Below are positions 1 through 8,526 of a stretch of DNA of 64,000 nt, one piece after another. The position numbers and the translations under genes were made by a program. The notes under the pieces are model-generated. The model saw only the letters and a program-made list of their open reading frames with translations. It was not told the DNA's origin and ran no database searches. Positions within the stretch are counted from its first letter, which is position 1, and each line of letters starts with the position of its first letter. Source of the stretch: JAWKUK01 sp964402175 (lineage in GTDB: Bacteria; Planctomycetota; UBA1135; GCA-002686595); the NCBI GenBank assembly GCA_964402175.1, contig CAYOBN010000006.1:1-64000 (forward strand). Direction: 5' to 3'.

Positions 1-54
1 AACGTCGTCACCCTGACGGGCGACGGCGGCACCGGCATCCTCGACATCCTCTGA
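1..54 (+). CDS. C-terminal tail of an upstream HEAT-repeat paralogue (partial)
   Basis: Frame 1 reads NVVTLTGDGGTGILDIL and then stops. This matches the last 17 residues of the two full HEAT proteins that follow (NVVTLTSHEGTGILDIL and NVLTLTSPEGTGILDIL). The rest of the gene lies left of the window. It shows that the tandem array has at least three members and continues upstream. The downstream 50 bp, including the terminator hairpin, is also shared with the next copy. Confidence 0.85.
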   Translation, partial: NVVTLTGDGGTGILDIL

Positions 55-79
55 CGGGGCGCCCGCCTACGCGGGTGAT

Positions 80-119
80 GGCGCTGGCCGCTGGGAGCTC
101 GCTCCCAGCGGCCAGCGCC
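80..119 (+). terminator. Perfect 18-bp stem hairpin after HEAT copy 1
   Basis: An 18-bp perfect stem (80-97 pairs with 102-119) closes a 4-nt loop, 25 nt after the stop codon. There is no strong T tract, only GTTGCGTG. A diverged version of the same hairpin follows the next HEAT gene, so it was duplicated with the gene. It could act as a terminator or as a 3' stabiliser. Confidence 0.65.
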
Positions 120-424
120 GTTGCGTGTCGCGTCGTCAACGTGCGCCGCTGTCGCCGCAGCGACGCGACCACGCAACGCCGGGAGGCTTACGCCCACGCA
201 TGCGCGTGCGCAGGCGCTGCTGGCGGTGCAATCCCGTCACCGAGTGGAAACGTCGGAGTGCGTTCCATGCCCGCGAAGCGCTCTCGCGCACGTTACATTC
301 ACCTCCGGCACGCTGCTTGCACACACAACTCTCATGCAGGTCGCGCTCCGCGGCCTGACGGCGTCCCCTCCGCGAGCGGGAGACGCCAAACGACACACGG
401 ATCGCTCGCAGAGGAGAGGCTCGA
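120..424. other. Intergenic leader of HEAT copy 2; no gene seen
   Basis: No convincing coding region. Short open frames on both strands are compositional. The last 80 bp, from about 345, share a GCCTGACGGCG...CGGGAGAC pattern with the region just before the next HEAT gene, so the promoter/leader appears to have been duplicated with each gene. I cannot identify a -35/-10 pair with confidence. Confidence 0.5.
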
Positions 425-2599
425 ATGCGTCGCCTGTTGCTGCTCAGTGGGTTGGCCCTCGTCGGAGGCCTCGCCCTGCAGGACCTCTCGTCTGGTCACG
501 GAGGCACCTTCCGCTCCCCCTGCGCCCCAGACACCGTGCCCCCGGGCGGTGGCGGCGGCAGTGGCGGTCCCCGACCGAGCCCGCCCGGCCCCAAGGGCCC
601 CGGTGCACCGAGCCCGGGTCAGCCCTCGAGCCCGAGTCCGGGTGGTGCAGGCTCACCGGGCGGCGTCCCGTCGGGCGGCGCCGCGGCGAGCCCTGTGCGC
701 CCGCCTAGGAGCCCGCAGGCGGGCCCCGACCTATCGGCGTGGGACCTCTGGTGGGGCTTCAACAGGGAGCCCTACTTGAACCTACGTCAGCAGATCCGTT
801 CCCGCGGCGCGGTGACCGGTGGTGACGACTTCTGGCTCGGTCGCGGACAGCAGGACCAAGCGAAGGACACGCTGCGTCCTTCGGAGGCCGCGATCCGCAA
901 CGTGGTGGTCCCTGCGCTGCTCGAAGCGCTCGCGAAAGAGTCCGCTGTGGACATCGTCACCGGCGCGCTGATCGCCCTCGCGAAGATCGGCGACGTCGCG
1001 ACCGAGGACGGCAAGAGCCCGTTCGTCGACGTGATCGCGCCGTTCTTGCTCTCGGGCAATCAGCAGGTCTCGGAGACCGCCGCCGTCGCGCTCGGGATCC
1101 TCGCGGACGAGCGCTCGCTGCCGCTGCTCGTCGCGCTGATGAAAGACGAACGCGCTGGGCGCCAGGCGGTCGGTGGCAAGGAGGTCCCGTTCCGCACGCG
1201 CGCGTTTGCGACGTACGGGCTCGGGCTCATCGGGCACCGTACGAAGTCGAACGAGGTCCGCCAGGACGTCGCCGAACACCTTGTCCACATCCTCGAAGCG
1301 CCCGACTTCGCGCAGCGCGACATCAAAGTCGCGGCGCTCAACGCGCTCGGCATTGTGCCGCTCGACTGGAGCGCACCGCAGGACAGTCCGGCTCCGTCCG
1401 CGCACCGCCGCCATGTCGCGAGCCGCACCGCGCTGATCCGGTACATCGCCGACTACATGGACCCCGCACAGGAGCGGGCCAACAGTCGGACGCGCGACTG
1501 GTTCATCCGCACCCACGGGCCGATCGCCCTTGGACGACTCCTGCAGGGCGAAACGCTCCCAGCCGAAGCCGAAGCGAGCTTCCGGTACTCCGTCGAGGTG
1601 CTGCTGCGTATGGCCGATCAGCACACGCAGGAGACGCGCGAGACGCAATGGTCCGCCCTGATCGGGATGGGCATGATCGCCGACGCCGGCCGAGCGAGCG
1701 GCGAGGGCGATTGGCGGGGCCAGCTCAACGAGGAGATGCTCGAGCGGCTCTCGAAGTTCGCTTCGAACGCTGCCCACCCCCAAAGTGAGTATTTTGCGCT
1801 GATCGGCCTGGCTCAGGCGGGCGGCCGCCCGAGCCGTGGCGAACAGGGCGCCGGCGAGCAGGGCGCGGCCAAGGAATACAGCATCGAGAGGTTTCTCCTC
1901 GAGCTGCAGACGAAGGCGCGGGGGCAGAAGCAGCCGTGGGCTGGCCTCGCACTGGGTGTGTACGGACGCCAACTCCAGGACAACGGCCGCACCTTCACGC
2001 CTGCGCTGCCGGACCGGCTCATCAACGAGTTCCAGCGGGAGAGGTCCCCTGAGCTCATCGGAGCGTACGCGATCGCGCTCGGGCTGATCCGCTGGCAAGA
2101 CGCCCGCGTCTTGCTCCTGCAGCGCTTCACCGAGGACTTCCACGGCAGCGATGATGCCCGCGGCCAGATCGCGGTGGGCCTCGGACTCATGGGGGCCCGC
2201 GAAGCGATCGATCCGATTCAGGTGGTGCTGCGCGAATCGAAGTACCGCCCCGAGCTCCTGCGCCAGGCCGCCATCGCCCTGGGTTTGCTCGGTGACAAGG
2301 ACGTGATCTCCGATCTGATCGGGATGCTGCAGAGCGCGCGCGGCCTCTCGAGTCAGGCCGCAATTGCCAGCGCGCTCGGCATCATCGGCGATGCTCGCTC
2401 GATCGATCCCTTGGTCGGGTTCTTGATGGACGACCAGCACACCGACACGGCGCGCGCCTTCGCTGCCGTGGCGCTCGGCATCGTCTGTGACAAAGAGGAT
2501 CTGCCGTGGAACGCGAAGCTCGCGATCAACGTGAACTACCGCGCCAACGTCGTGACCCTGACGAGCCACGAAGGGACCGGCATCCTCGACATCCTCTGA
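425..2599 (+). CDS. Secreted HEAT-repeat protein, tandem copy 2
   Basis: The 724-aa product begins MRRLLLLSGLALVGGLA, a plausible signal peptide, and the start is preceded by AGGAGAG at good spacing. Residues ~38-98 form a Gly/Pro/Ser-rich linker. This is followed by the motif DLSAWDLWWGFNREPYLNLR and then about 600 residues of alpha-helical HEAT-type repeats (for example GALIALAKIGD, AAVALGILADERSLPLL, AIALGLLGDKDVI, ASALGIIGDARSIDPL). HEAT repeats are protein-interaction scaffolds. No catalytic motif is visible, so the partner and role are unknown; export to the periplasm or cell surface is inferred from the signal peptide. It is flanked by paralogues on both sides, and each unit has its own leader and hairpin, which suggests independent transcription rather than one operon. 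Confidence 0.8.
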   Translation: MRRLLLLSGLALVGGLALQDLSSGHGGTFRSPCAPDTVPPGGGGGSGGPRPSPPGPKGPGAPSPGQPSSPSPGGAGSPGGVPSGGAAASPVRPPRSPQAGPDLSAWDLWWGFNREPYLNLRQQIRSRGAVTGGDDFWLGRGQQDQAKDTLRPSEAAIRNVVVPALLEALAKESAVDIVTGALIALAKIGDVATEDGKSPFVDVIAPFLLSGNQQVSETAAVALGILADERSLPLLVALMKDERAGRQAVGGKEVPFRTRAFATYGLGLIGHRTKSNEVRQDVAEHLVHILEAPDFAQRDIKVAALNALGIVPLDWSAPQDSPAPSAHRRHVASRTALIRYIADYMDPAQERANSRTRDWFIRTHGPIALGRLLQGETLPAEAEASFRYSVEVLLRMADQHTQETRETQWSALIGMGMIADAGRASGEGDWRGQLNEEMLERLSKFASNAAHPQSEYFALIGLAQAGGRPSRGEQGAGEQGAAKEYSIERFLLELQTKARGQKQPWAGLALGVYGRQLQDNGRTFTPALPDRLINEFQRERSPELIGAYAIALGLIRWQDARVLLLQRFTEDFHGSDDARGQIAVGLGLMGAREAIDPIQVVLRESKYRPELLRQAAIALGLLGDKDVISDLIGMLQSARGLSSQAAIASALGIIGDARSIDPLVGFLMDDQHTDTARAFAAVALGIVCDKEDLPWNAKLAINVNYRANVVTLTSHEGTGILDIL
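821..1116 (+). repeat. 296-bp block identical to 3369-3664 (HEAT copy 2)
   Basis: By eye, every base from 821 to 1116 matches 3369-3664, at a constant offset of 2548. Flanking bases differ at 820/3368 and 1117/3665. It encodes the first HEAT repeats. The surrounding gene is clearly diverged, so the block points to recent gene conversion. Confidence 0.85.
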
Positions 2600-2624
2600 C
2601 GGGGCGCACGCTTACGCGGGTGAT

Positions 2625-2663
2625 GGCGCTGGCCGATGGGAGCTCGCCCCCATCGGCCAGCGT
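2625..2663 (+). terminator. Hairpin after HEAT copy 2
   Basis: Arms 2625-2640 and 2648-2663 pair over about 16 bp with one G-T near the base, and GTTTGT follows. It is the diverged equivalent of the 80-119 hairpin. The shared stretch starts at the stop codon (TGACGGGGCGC...). Confidence 0.65.
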
Positions 2664-2978
2664 CGTTTGTGGTGTGAATGGGCGTTCACAGCGAATCCGC
2701 GGCGGCCCATGTGCAGCGCTGGGCTCCCCACCGCGGCGCGCTCCGCACGAGCTCCAGTGCCGCGATCTGTGCCGCGAGCGGTGCAAAGCCGTCACGCACT
2801 CGAAACGGCGGATATCGCCGAGGACGTCGCCAGAGCTGCGGAGCCTGCACGGGAGTGGGTGGCACGGCGCTTGCCATCGGGTCCATGGAGCAGGCGGCGC
2901 ACGGCCGCCTGACGGCGCACTCCATGCGAACGGGAGACCTCGCCGACGACACCGCTCGTTCGCCTTGGAGAGACTCGA
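2664..2978. other. Intergenic leader of HEAT copy 3; no gene seen
   Basis: No supported gene. Its last 80 bp resemble the leader of the previous copy (GCCTGACGGCG and CGGGAGAC conserved). The rest has diverged strongly compared with the coding sequences, which suggests selection or conversion acts on the genes and not on this spacer. Confidence 0.5.
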
Positions 2979-5132
2979 ATGCGTCGCCTCTTGCTCTTCG
3001 GTGCTATGGCCCTCTGCGGGGGCCTCGCCCTGCATGACATCTCGACCGGTCACGGAGGCACCTACCGGGGGCCCGGAGACACCGTCCCCCCCGGCGGCGG
3101 TGGCGGTAGCGGTAGCCCCGCACCCGGCACGCCTGGCCCCACCGCGCCGGGAACACCGGGCCCCGGTACCCCGTCGACGCCCGGTCCCGGCAGTGCCGGT
3201 TCGCCAGGGGGCGCGCCGTCCGGAGGCGGTGCAGCGGGCGCACCGCTCTCGCGCGCTGGCGCACAGGCGGGTCCTGACCTGTCGATCTGGGACTTCTGGT
3301 GGGGCTTCAACAAGGAGCCGTACTTGAACTTGCGCCAGAAGATCCGCGCCGGCGGCGCGGTGACCGGCGGTGACGACTTCTGGCTCGGTCGCGGACAGCA
3401 GGACCAAGCGAAGGACACGCTGCGTCCTTCGGAGGCCGCGATCCGCAACGTGGTGGTCCCTGCGCTGCTCGAAGCGCTCGCGAAAGAGTCCGCTGTGGAC
3501 ATCGTCACCGGCGCGCTGATCGCCCTCGCGAAGATCGGCGACGTCGCGACCGAGGACGGCAAGAGCCCGTTCGTCGACGTGATCGCGCCGTTCTTGCTCT
3601 CGGGCAATCAGCAGGTCTCGGAGACCGCCGCCGTCGCGCTCGGGATCCTCGCGGACGAGCGCTCACTGCCGCTGCTCGTCGCGCTGATGAAGGACGAACG
3701 CGCGGGGCGCAAGGCCGTCGGCGGTAAGGAGGTCCCTTTCCGCACGCGCGCGTTTGCGACGTACGGGCTCGGACTCATCGGACACCGCACGAAGCTGAAC
3801 GAGGTCCGCCAAGACGTCGCCCAGCACCTCGTCGACATCCTCGAAGCGCCCGAGTTTGCGCAGCGCGACATCAAAGTCGCGGCGCTCAACGCGCTCGGCC
3901 TCGTGCCGCTCGATTGGAGCCCGTCGCAGGACAGCGTGGATCCGTCATCGAACCGTCGCCACGTCGTAAGCCGCACCGCGCTCGTCCAGTACATCGCCGA
4001 CTACATGGACCCCGCGGAGGAGCGCGCCAACAGTGGGACTCGTCACTGGTTCACCCGTACCCACGGGCCGATCGCCCTCGGACGACTCCTGCAGGGCGAG
4101 ACCCTGCCAGCCGAAGCGGAAGCGAGCTTCCGGTACTCCGTCGAGGTGTTGCTGCGCATGGCGGATCAGCACTCGAGGGAGATGCGCGAGACGCAATGGT
4201 CGGCCCTGATCGGGATGGGCATGATCGCCAACGCGGGCCGCTCGAGCGACAAGGGCGACTGGCAAGGCAAGCTCAACGACCGGATGCTCGCTCGATTGCT
4301 CGAGGTCGCCAAGACGTCCGCCCACGACCAAGGTGAGTTCTTTGCACTGATCGGCCTGGCCCAAGCGGGCGGGCGGCCTGGCTCGGGCGAGCAGGGCACC
4401 GTGCTGGAGGCCACCGTCGAGAAGAAGCTGCTCGAACTGCAAGCGGGCGCACGGGGTCAGAAGCAGCCCTGGTCGGGCCTAGCGCTCGGTGTCTTCGGAC
4501 GGCAGCTCCAGGACAGCGGCCGCGCCTTCGCGAGCGCGCTGCCGAACCAGCTCGTCGAGCAGTTCCGGCGGGAGAAGTCCCCGGAGCTCATCGGCGCGTA
4601 CGCGCTCGCGCTGGGGTTGATCCGTTGGCAAGACGCCCGCGGCCTGCTCATCCAGCGCTTCACGCAGGACTTCGGCGGCAACGACGAAGCCCGCGGCTAC
4701 ATCGCGGTGGGCCTCGGGCTCATGGAGGCCCGCGAGGCGATCGAGCCGATCCAGAGGGTGCTCCGCGAATCGAAGTACCGCCCCGAGCTCCTGCGTCAGG
4801 CGGCGATCGCCCTCGGGTTGCTCGGCGACAAGTCGGTGGTCCCCGATCTGCTCGGGATGCTGCGAGAGGCGCGCGGCCTCTCGAGTCAGTCCGCGATCGC
4901 CAGCGCGCTCGGCACCATCGGTGACGCACGCTCGATCGATCCCCTGGTCGCGTTCCTGGGGAACGACCAGTACACCGACACGGCGCGCGCCTTCGCTGCC
5001 GTGGCGCTCGGCATCGTCTGTGACAAAGAGGATCTGCCGTGGAACGCGAAGCTCGCGATCAACGTGAACTACCGCGCCAACGTCCTGACCCTGACGAGCC
5101 CCGAGGGGACCGGCATCCTCGACATCCTCTGA
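2979..5132 (+). CDS. Secreted HEAT-repeat protein, tandem copy 3
   Basis: A 717-aa paralogue of the preceding gene. The N-terminus MRRLLLFGAMALCGGLA looks like a signal peptide, and GGAGA lies upstream of the ATG. Then comes a Gly/Pro/Thr-rich linker of about 60 residues, the motif DLSIWDFWWGFNKEPYLNLR, and HEAT repeats to the C-terminus ending GTGILDIL. Differences from copy 2 concentrate in the linker and in the 430-560 region, where one copy has an EYSIERFLLEL insertion. Two segments are identical at the DNA level (3369-3664 and about 4987-5099). No enzyme motif is visible, so it is best described as a secreted scaffold of unknown partner. Confidence 0.8.
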   Translation: MRRLLLFGAMALCGGLALHDISTGHGGTYRGPGDTVPPGGGGGSGSPAPGTPGPTAPGTPGPGTPSTPGPGSAGSPGGAPSGGGAAGAPLSRAGAQAGPDLSIWDFWWGFNKEPYLNLRQKIRAGGAVTGGDDFWLGRGQQDQAKDTLRPSEAAIRNVVVPALLEALAKESAVDIVTGALIALAKIGDVATEDGKSPFVDVIAPFLLSGNQQVSETAAVALGILADERSLPLLVALMKDERAGRKAVGGKEVPFRTRAFATYGLGLIGHRTKLNEVRQDVAQHLVDILEAPEFAQRDIKVAALNALGLVPLDWSPSQDSVDPSSNRRHVVSRTALVQYIADYMDPAEERANSGTRHWFTRTHGPIALGRLLQGETLPAEAEASFRYSVEVLLRMADQHSREMRETQWSALIGMGMIANAGRSSDKGDWQGKLNDRMLARLLEVAKTSAHDQGEFFALIGLAQAGGRPGSGEQGTVLEATVEKKLLELQAGARGQKQPWSGLALGVFGRQLQDSGRAFASALPNQLVEQFRREKSPELIGAYALALGLIRWQDARGLLIQRFTQDFGGNDEARGYIAVGLGLMEAREAIEPIQRVLRESKYRPELLRQAAIALGLLGDKSVVPDLLGMLREARGLSSQSAIASALGTIGDARSIDPLVAFLGNDQYTDTARAFAAVALGIVCDKEDLPWNAKLAINVNYRANVLTLTSPEGTGILDIL
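3369..3664 (+). repeat. 296-bp block identical to 821-1116 (HEAT copy 3)
   Basis: Second copy of the perfectly conserved block. A further identical stretch of about 113 bp links 2439-2551 to the end of this gene, covering the last HEAT repeat (ending NVNYRANV). Confidence 0.85.
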
Positions 5133-5143
5133 GGAGGCCACAA

Positions 5144-5187
5144 AAGCCGGTGGCCGACGGGAGCGCGCTCCCATCGGCCACCGGCTT
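5144..5187. terminator. Bidirectional terminator between convergent genes
   Basis: 21-bp arms, 5144-5164 and 5167-5187, pair with a single C-A mismatch around a 2-nt loop. It lies 12 nt after the HEAT stop and 27 nt before the end of the leftward gene. AAAA precedes the left arm, which would give a U tract for leftward transcripts. Confidence 0.75.
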
Positions 5188-5213
5188 CACCGTTCGACAC
5201 GGTCTCGAGGGGC

Positions 5214-6074
5214 TCAGTTGTTGAGCGCGCCCGCTTCGATCCAAGCGCGCAGCACGTTGACGTCGCCAGGGAAGTTGCCCACGAGCGGCATCGGATTGCC
5301 GCAGGTCGGCGACGCTGCGGTCAGCTTGTTGTAGATGTAGCTGCCGACAGCGTCGTTCGGGACGAAGTACGTCTCACTCGGGCAGCAGTTGGCGCTGACG
5401 CCGACCGTCGTGCTGTAGGCGAGCGCCGGGGTCGAGAGGTCGAGGCCGCACGTGCCACCGTCGTGGCAATCGACGCACGAGAAGCCGAAGCTGTTGCGTG
5501 TGTCGAACATCGGGTAGATGTCGTTCAGGAAGCTCGGCGCAGCGGCCGCGAAACCGATCTCGAGGCCCTCGCTGAAGTTCGAGGTCGCGCCCCCACCCGG
5601 AACACCGTCGCGGTGCCAGTACTGGAAGCGCAGGGTGTCGCCGGGCTGCACCGCGAAGGGCAGCGTCGGGTGCGGGATGGAGGTGAGGTTGATCGGGAGG
5701 CTCACCTGCCCGGTCGCGCCGCTGTTGAGGATGCTCAGCGAGTAGCGCCCGATCGAGCCGCCCACGCAGAGGTTGCCGGCGCTGCCGCCCGGGTTCGTCA
5801 CGAACCCCGGGGTGCGGCTGACGATGAAGAAACCGAACGAGCTGAGCGGGAGCTGGCTGCAGCCGAGCGTGACGTTGTTCTGGGTGATGTCGAGGCTGCC
5901 CGTCGCGGAGATCACCGAGACCGCGCCCGTCGAGTTCGGGTTCGCGGTGCAGTAACGGGTGCCGATCTGGGCCGAGGCGGTGCTGGTCCCGAGCGCCAGG
6001 GAGGCGGCCAGGGAGGTCGCGAGCGCGATGCGCCGACCGAGGGTGGGCCGGTTCGGGGGGGGCGTAGCGGACAT
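5214..6074 (-). CDS. Secreted planctomycete-type protein fused to a CxxCH haem-motif domain
   Basis: 286 aa from the ATG at 6074. A much longer open frame exists upstream, but its translation is low-complexity G/R/A and there is no signal before MSATPPP. A signal peptide (RRIALATSLAASLALGTSTASA) precedes GTRYCTANPNSTGAVSVISA and about 130 residues ending in a DTLRFQYWHRD strand. I recognise this as an extracellular beta domain recurrent in planctomycete secreted proteins. The C-terminal ~90 residues contain CVDCHDGG, a c-type haem motif, then further paired cysteines (CC, CGNPMPL) and VLRAWIEAGAL, the usual end of planctomycete cytochrome-c-like domains. Electron transfer or haem sensing is inferred. 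It transcribes toward the HEAT array. Confidence 0.75.
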   Translation of the reverse strand: MSATPPPNRPTLGRRIALATSLAASLALGTSTASAQIGTRYCTANPNSTGAVSVISATGSLDITQNNVTLGCSQLPLSSFGFFIVSRTPGFVTNPGGSAGNLCVGGSIGRYSLSILNSGATGQVSLPINLTSIPHPTLPFAVQPGDTLRFQYWHRDGVPGGGATSNFSEGLEIGFAAAAPSFLNDIYPMFDTRNSFGFSCVDCHDGGTCGLDLSTPALAYSTTVGVSANCCPSETYFVPNDAVGSYIYNKLTAASPTCGNPMPLVGNFPGDVNVLRAWIEAGALNN

Positions 6075-6349
6075 GCGTCGTCGATGTAGAGGTGAAAGGG
6101 GCGCCGCTGGGGGCGTCGTCACAGGAGTGCGGTCCAGGGTTGCGATCGCGGGAAGACCATCGGGGACCCAGATCCGGCTCCCCGTATGGGATGGGACGTC
6201 GGGGTGTACCACTCCAGTTCCCGGGTTCGGTGCACGTCTCGTCGGGGACTCATGAAGCCGTGGGTCCTGACACGGAACCGTAACGCATTGGACATGCTGA
6301 GGCCGCGGCCAAACGCCGCGACCGGGCCCGGTGCCCCAAACGGGGCCGC

Positions 6350-6907
6350 TCAGGGCCGCGGCGCTCGGGCGCGGGTGCCCCAGAGGAGGCCGCCCAGCAG
6401 CGCCGCGACGACGAGGGCCACGAGCCCCCCACCGACCACCCGCGCGCGCCCGAGCGCCCGATCGCGGGCCGCGAGGGCCGCCTCGGCCTCCTCCGCGAGC
6501 GCTTCGAGGCCCGCGCGCCGGGGCGCCCACAGGGCCGCCGCCGCGGGGTCGCGGTCCAGACCCGCGCTCAGCCGGTCGAGCTGGCGCCGCCCCTCTTCCG
6601 CGAGCCCGAGGGCCAGCGCGAGGTCCGCGGCGAGCGCGGCCAGCGCCAGGTCGTCCGGCGCGGCGACGAGGCCCTCCCGGGCCCCCGCCAGGGCCCCGTC
6701 CAGGTCCCCCGCGGCCCAGCGCACGGTCGCCTCGAGGCGCGCGGCCTCGGCAGGCTCCCGCGCGCCGTAGGCCAGCGTGAGCGCCTCCGCGTAACGCCCC
6801 GCACGCCACGCGGCATCGACCCGCGCGCTGAGCTCCTCTTGTGGAGCCGCTCCCCAGAGTGGCGCCGCCACGGCGAGCGCCGCCGCGCTCAGGACCGCGA
6901 GGACCAT
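6350..6907 (-). CDS. Membrane-anchored helical-repeat (TPR-like) protein
   Basis: 185 aa from the ATG at 6907, which lies inside the end of the upstream gene (overlap 6889-6907), so translation is probably coupled. The N-terminus MVLAVLSAAALAVAAPLWGA is a signal peptide or anchor. The middle is Ala/Leu-rich paired helices (AWRAGRYAEALTLAYGA, ATVRWAAGDLDGALAGAREGL) resembling degenerate TPRs. Near the C-terminus a membrane span (VVGGGLVALVVAALLGGLLWG) precedes a short basic tail. This suggests a periplasmic helical domain with a C-terminal anchor. The function is unknown; composition is extremely GC-rich, so family assignment is weak. Confidence 0.55.
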   Translation of the reverse strand: MVLAVLSAAALAVAAPLWGAAPQEELSARVDAAWRAGRYAEALTLAYGAREPAEAARLEATVRWAAGDLDGALAGAREGLVAAPDDLALAALAADLALALGLAEEGRRQLDRLSAGLDRDPAAAALWAPRRAGLEALAEEAEAALAARDRALGRARVVGGGLVALVVAALLGGLLWGTRARAPRP

Positions 6908-8526
6908 CGCGCGCGCGCCTCCTCGATCGAACGGAGCTGCAGCCACTCGAGCGGCGAGCGGTCGTCCGTCAGCCGCTCCGCCGCCGCCGGCTCGCCGGGC
7001 GCGAACGTCGTCCACGCCCCATTGAGCTCCAGCGGCCCACGCAGCGCATCGACCACCGGCGCACAGCGCCACTCCGCGCTCCCGGGCACCGGCACGTCGC
7101 CGCCGATCCGCGCGAGGAGCGTCAGGTTGCGCGAGAACGGCACCCGCGCGAGGTGCACGGGCACCCCGAGGCCTTCCGCCGCCGCGCGCGCCACCGCCGA
7201 GACGACGGGGTCGCTCGGACCGAACCCGCCGACGTTGGCGGTGACCCAGCCGCCGGGCCGCAGCACCCGCCGCACCTCACGGAAGCACTCGACCGTCGCG
7301 AGGTGCGCCGGGATCTCCATGTTGTTCGCATACGCGTCGAGGATCACCTGGTCGAACGTGCGCGTCAACGCCCGCAAGCCCACGCGCCCATCGACCCCGC
7401 CGTGGTACTCGCGGCCCGGCGCGTCGACCAGGTCGAAGTGGGCCCGCGCCAGCTCCAACACGGCCGGATCGAGCTCGAACCCGACACACCCGAGCGCCGT
7501 GGCTTCACCTGCGACGCCCTCGAGCACCCGCACCGCGGTGCCCGCGCCGAGCCCCACGACGACGACGTCCCAGCGCGGCGGCGGCGCGTCCCGGCCCTCG
7601 AAACCGAGCGGCAGCGCGAAGTGGTCGTAGTAGTGCCCCGGCGGCAAGAGCCCCGCGCGCGGGACCCACACGGACTGGAACGAATCGAGCGCTTCGTTGA
7701 CGCGCAGGAAGCGCATCCGACCGTCGCCCTCGCCCACTTCGACCACCCGCAGCCGCTGGTACGCCGAATCGAGTTCGGCGAGCACGCGCTCACCCGGCCG
7801 CGCCCCCGGCGGCGTGTAGTCGACGGCCGCTGGCAGGCTCGCGAGGACCAACCCGGCCATCGGCGCCGCGAGCCCCCGCCGCCCCCGCGCCGCGATGCCG
7901 ACGAGCGCCGACGCCGCGAGCAGCGCCCCTGCCGCCACGCCGAACGTCGCACGGATCCCGAGCAGCGGGATGAGCACATGGGTCGTGCCGAAGGTCCCCG
8001 CGAGGCTGCCGAGGGTCGAGAGCGCCAGGACGCGCCCGCCGGCCACTCCCGCACCGCCGCCGCGCGCGCGCTGCGTCGCTTCGACCGCGAGCGGGCCGAC
8101 GGCCCCGAGCAAGAGCGCCGCGGGCAGGAACAAGAGCCCCGTCGCCGCGAGGCTCCCCCAGACGAGCAGCGACGCGGCCTCGTGCAGCGGAACACCCTCC
8201 GGCATGAAGCTCCGCGCGACGGGCCCCGCAAACGCCGGCAGCGCCGCCGCCGCGACCGCCGCGGCGGCCAGCACCACGACGAGGCGCCGCGTCGGGTCGG
8301 CGCCAATCGAGAGCTTCGCTCCGACGAGGTACCCGAGCGCGAGCGCCAGCAGCACCACGCCGATGACGTTCGTCCAGACACCCGCCGAAGCGCCGAACCA
8401 CGGCGCGAGCAGACGCACCGCCGAGAACTCGACGGTCATCGTGCCCGCGCCCGCGACCGCGACTGCGGTGAGCAGCGCCCACTCCGGGGCCCCGCCGCGG
8501 GTGCGGAGGTCCTTGCCCAGGGTCAC
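6889..8526 (-). CDS. Fused MFS-type membrane protein / spermidine synthase-like protein
   Basis: 545 aa with a GTG start overlapping the upstream stop (GTGA at 8523-8526). Residues ~15-235 form several hydrophobic spans (for example GTMTVEFSAVRLLAPWFGAS, typical of the first helices of these fusions, and LSTLGSLAGTFGTTHVLIP). Residues ~240-520 form a Rossmann spermidine synthase-like domain with VVVVGLGAGTAVRVLEGV (cofactor loop), GFELDPAVLELA and FDQVILDAYANN. Family members are annotated as fused MFS/spermidine synthase. The true substrate is mostly unknown and polyamine synthesis should not be assumed. It sits between a hydrolase-like secreted protein and a small anchored protein in one leftward operon. 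Confidence 0.8.
   Translation of the reverse strand: MTLGKDLRTRGGAPEWALLTAVAVAGAGTMTVEFSAVRLLAPWFGASAGVWTNVIGVVLLALALGYLVGAKLSIGADPTRRLVVVLAAAAVAAAALPAFAGPVARSFMPEGVPLHEAASLLVWGSLAATGLLFLPAALLLGAVGPLAVEATQRARGGGAGVAGGRVLALSTLGSLAGTFGTTHVLIPLLGIRATFGVAAGALLAASALVGIAARGRRGLAAPMAGLVLASLPAAVDYTPPGARPGERVLAELDSAYQRLRVVEVGEGDGRMRFLRVNEALDSFQSVWVPRAGLLPPGHYYDHFALPLGFEGRDAPPPRWDVVVVGLGAGTAVRVLEGVAGEATALGCVGFELDPAVLELARAHFDLVDAPGREYHGGVDGRVGLRALTRTFDQVILDAYANNMEIPAHLATVECFREVRRVLRPGGWVTANVGGFGPSDPVVSAVARAAAEGLGVPVHLARVPFSRNLTLLARIGGDVPVPGSAEWRCAPVVDALRGPLELNGAWTTFAPGEPAAAERLTDDRSPLEWLQLRSIEEARARWSSRS

Noticed and set aside
782..2569. 595-codon open frame antisense to HEAT copy 2 (and similar antisense frames elsewhere)
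   Set aside because: High-GC genes routinely leave long antisense frames; no motif, signal or start context supports them.
6075..6809. Long N-terminal extension of the secreted CxxCH protein
   Set aside because: The translation is nearly pure Gly/Arg/Ala and overlaps another gene on the same strand in a different frame; the signal peptide begins only at 6074.
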